Shown in pieces: positions 26,060-26,339 of a DNA stretch of 26,339 nucleotides. Where the stretch lies: the NCBI GenBank assembly GCA_019155205.2, contig JAHNZQ020003150.1:2235419-2261757 (forward strand). The letters run 5' to 3'. The DNA is from Gracilaria vermiculophylla (taxonomy: Eukaryota; Rhodophyta; Florideophyceae; Gracilariales; Gracilariaceae). A program made the position numbers and the translations under genes. Below the pieces are notes generated by a model. That model searched no databases. It had not been told where the DNA came from and saw only the letters and a list, made by a program, of their open reading frames with translations. Every line of letters starts with the position of its first letter. The first letter of the stretch is position 1.

Positions 26060-26339
26060 TGTAACAAGCACAATCCATAGAGCCAAGCGATTCAAGCGAG
26101 TCGCGCTACATACTAGACCTCTTGCGTTGTTAGAATTCAATAAAGCAGTATCCGACGTATTAGTTGGAAACGATTGTTTCCAAACCTTTCATTACATCGG
26201 CACGCAGTTCCTTGACTCAACTGTAGTGACTTTCAGCTGCGCAGTAATGTGGTGACCAATATATCAATTTCAATTCAATACATCTCTCGCAATATTTACA
26301 CAACGATCTCACTAAAAATATATACTACTGTTCGTCATT
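26060..26339 (+). repeat. element A 3' LTR, start only
   Basis: Starts TGTAAC and shares its first ~45 bp with the 5' LTR. The rest, AT-rich toward the edge, does not visibly match. It contains a small hairpin GGAAAC-GATT-GTTTCC (near 26165). The end lies beyond the window. Confidence 0.55.

Larger units (their letters stand above)
10779..26339 (+). mobile_element. Ty3/Gypsy retrotransposon A with chromodomain (interrupted, runs off edge)
   Basis: Outer element of a nested pair. Parts in order: 5' LTR, primer binding site, gag, zinc-knuckle remnant, protease, reverse transcriptase, RNase H and integrase to 15531; then element B plus its target duplication (15532-25350); then integrase C-terminus, chromodomain, polypurine tract and a 3' LTR that continues beyond the window. 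Protease-RT-RNaseH-integrase order marks Gypsy, and the C-terminal chromodomain places it with chromoviruses. Every domain carries stops, frameshifts or lost catalytic residues, so it is inactive. Its right target duplication lies outside the window, so the left end is inferred from a 45-bp match between LTR starts. Confidence 0.88.

Noticed and set aside
1..26339. CRISPR arrays, rRNA genes, bacterial-type operons
   Set aside because: No spaced direct repeats, no rRNA-like sequence, and the spliced gene rules out a prokaryotic source for the window.

Overview
This is eukaryotic DNA: a gene with four spliceosomal introns of about 90-100 nt, secretory signal peptides, a Tc1-type transposon and two Ty3/Gypsy LTR retrotransposons. 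Compact introns, an intron-free GC-rich gene beside a gene with short introns, and heavy LTR-element load fit a compact, transposon-rich algal genome such as a multicellular red alga. That is an inference; nothing here fixes the species.

Layout. 1-720 is GC-rich with no firm gene. 1079-2249 is a Tc1-like element whose transposase has one in-frame TAG. 2349-4136 (minus) is an intact secreted 5'-nucleotidase-type metallophosphoesterase. 4512-5271, 5568-6320 (inverted) and 10073-10778 are three copies of an unrecognised ~0.7-kb repeat family with two divergent, protein-level-conserved frames (called alpha and beta here). 7004-8870 (plus) is an apparently intact five-exon ionotropic glutamate receptor-like gene (496 residues) with no N-terminal amino-terminal domain. 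8871-10072 is AT-rich and shows no gene.

From about 10779 to the right edge lies a nested pair of Gypsy elements. Outer element A (chromodomain-bearing) has a 5' LTR, a primer binding site, gag, protease, RT, RNase H and the first part of integrase up to 15531. Inner element B (15532-25345) inserted inside A's integrase and made the 5-bp duplication GGCAC. A's integrase C-terminus and chromodomain resume in the same frame at 25351 and run to a polypurine tract and the start of A's 3' LTR. Both are dead by sequence: stops, frameshifts and lost catalytic residues. B also carries an antisense reading frame between integrase and its 3' LTR, and its 3' LTR has a 246-bp tandem duplication absent from the 5' LTR.

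Only two host genes look functional, the nucleotidase and the glutamate receptor-like channel. The rest is a layered record of mobile elements. The best candidates for something undescribed are the alpha/beta repeat family, the channel without an amino-terminal domain, and element B's antisense frame.
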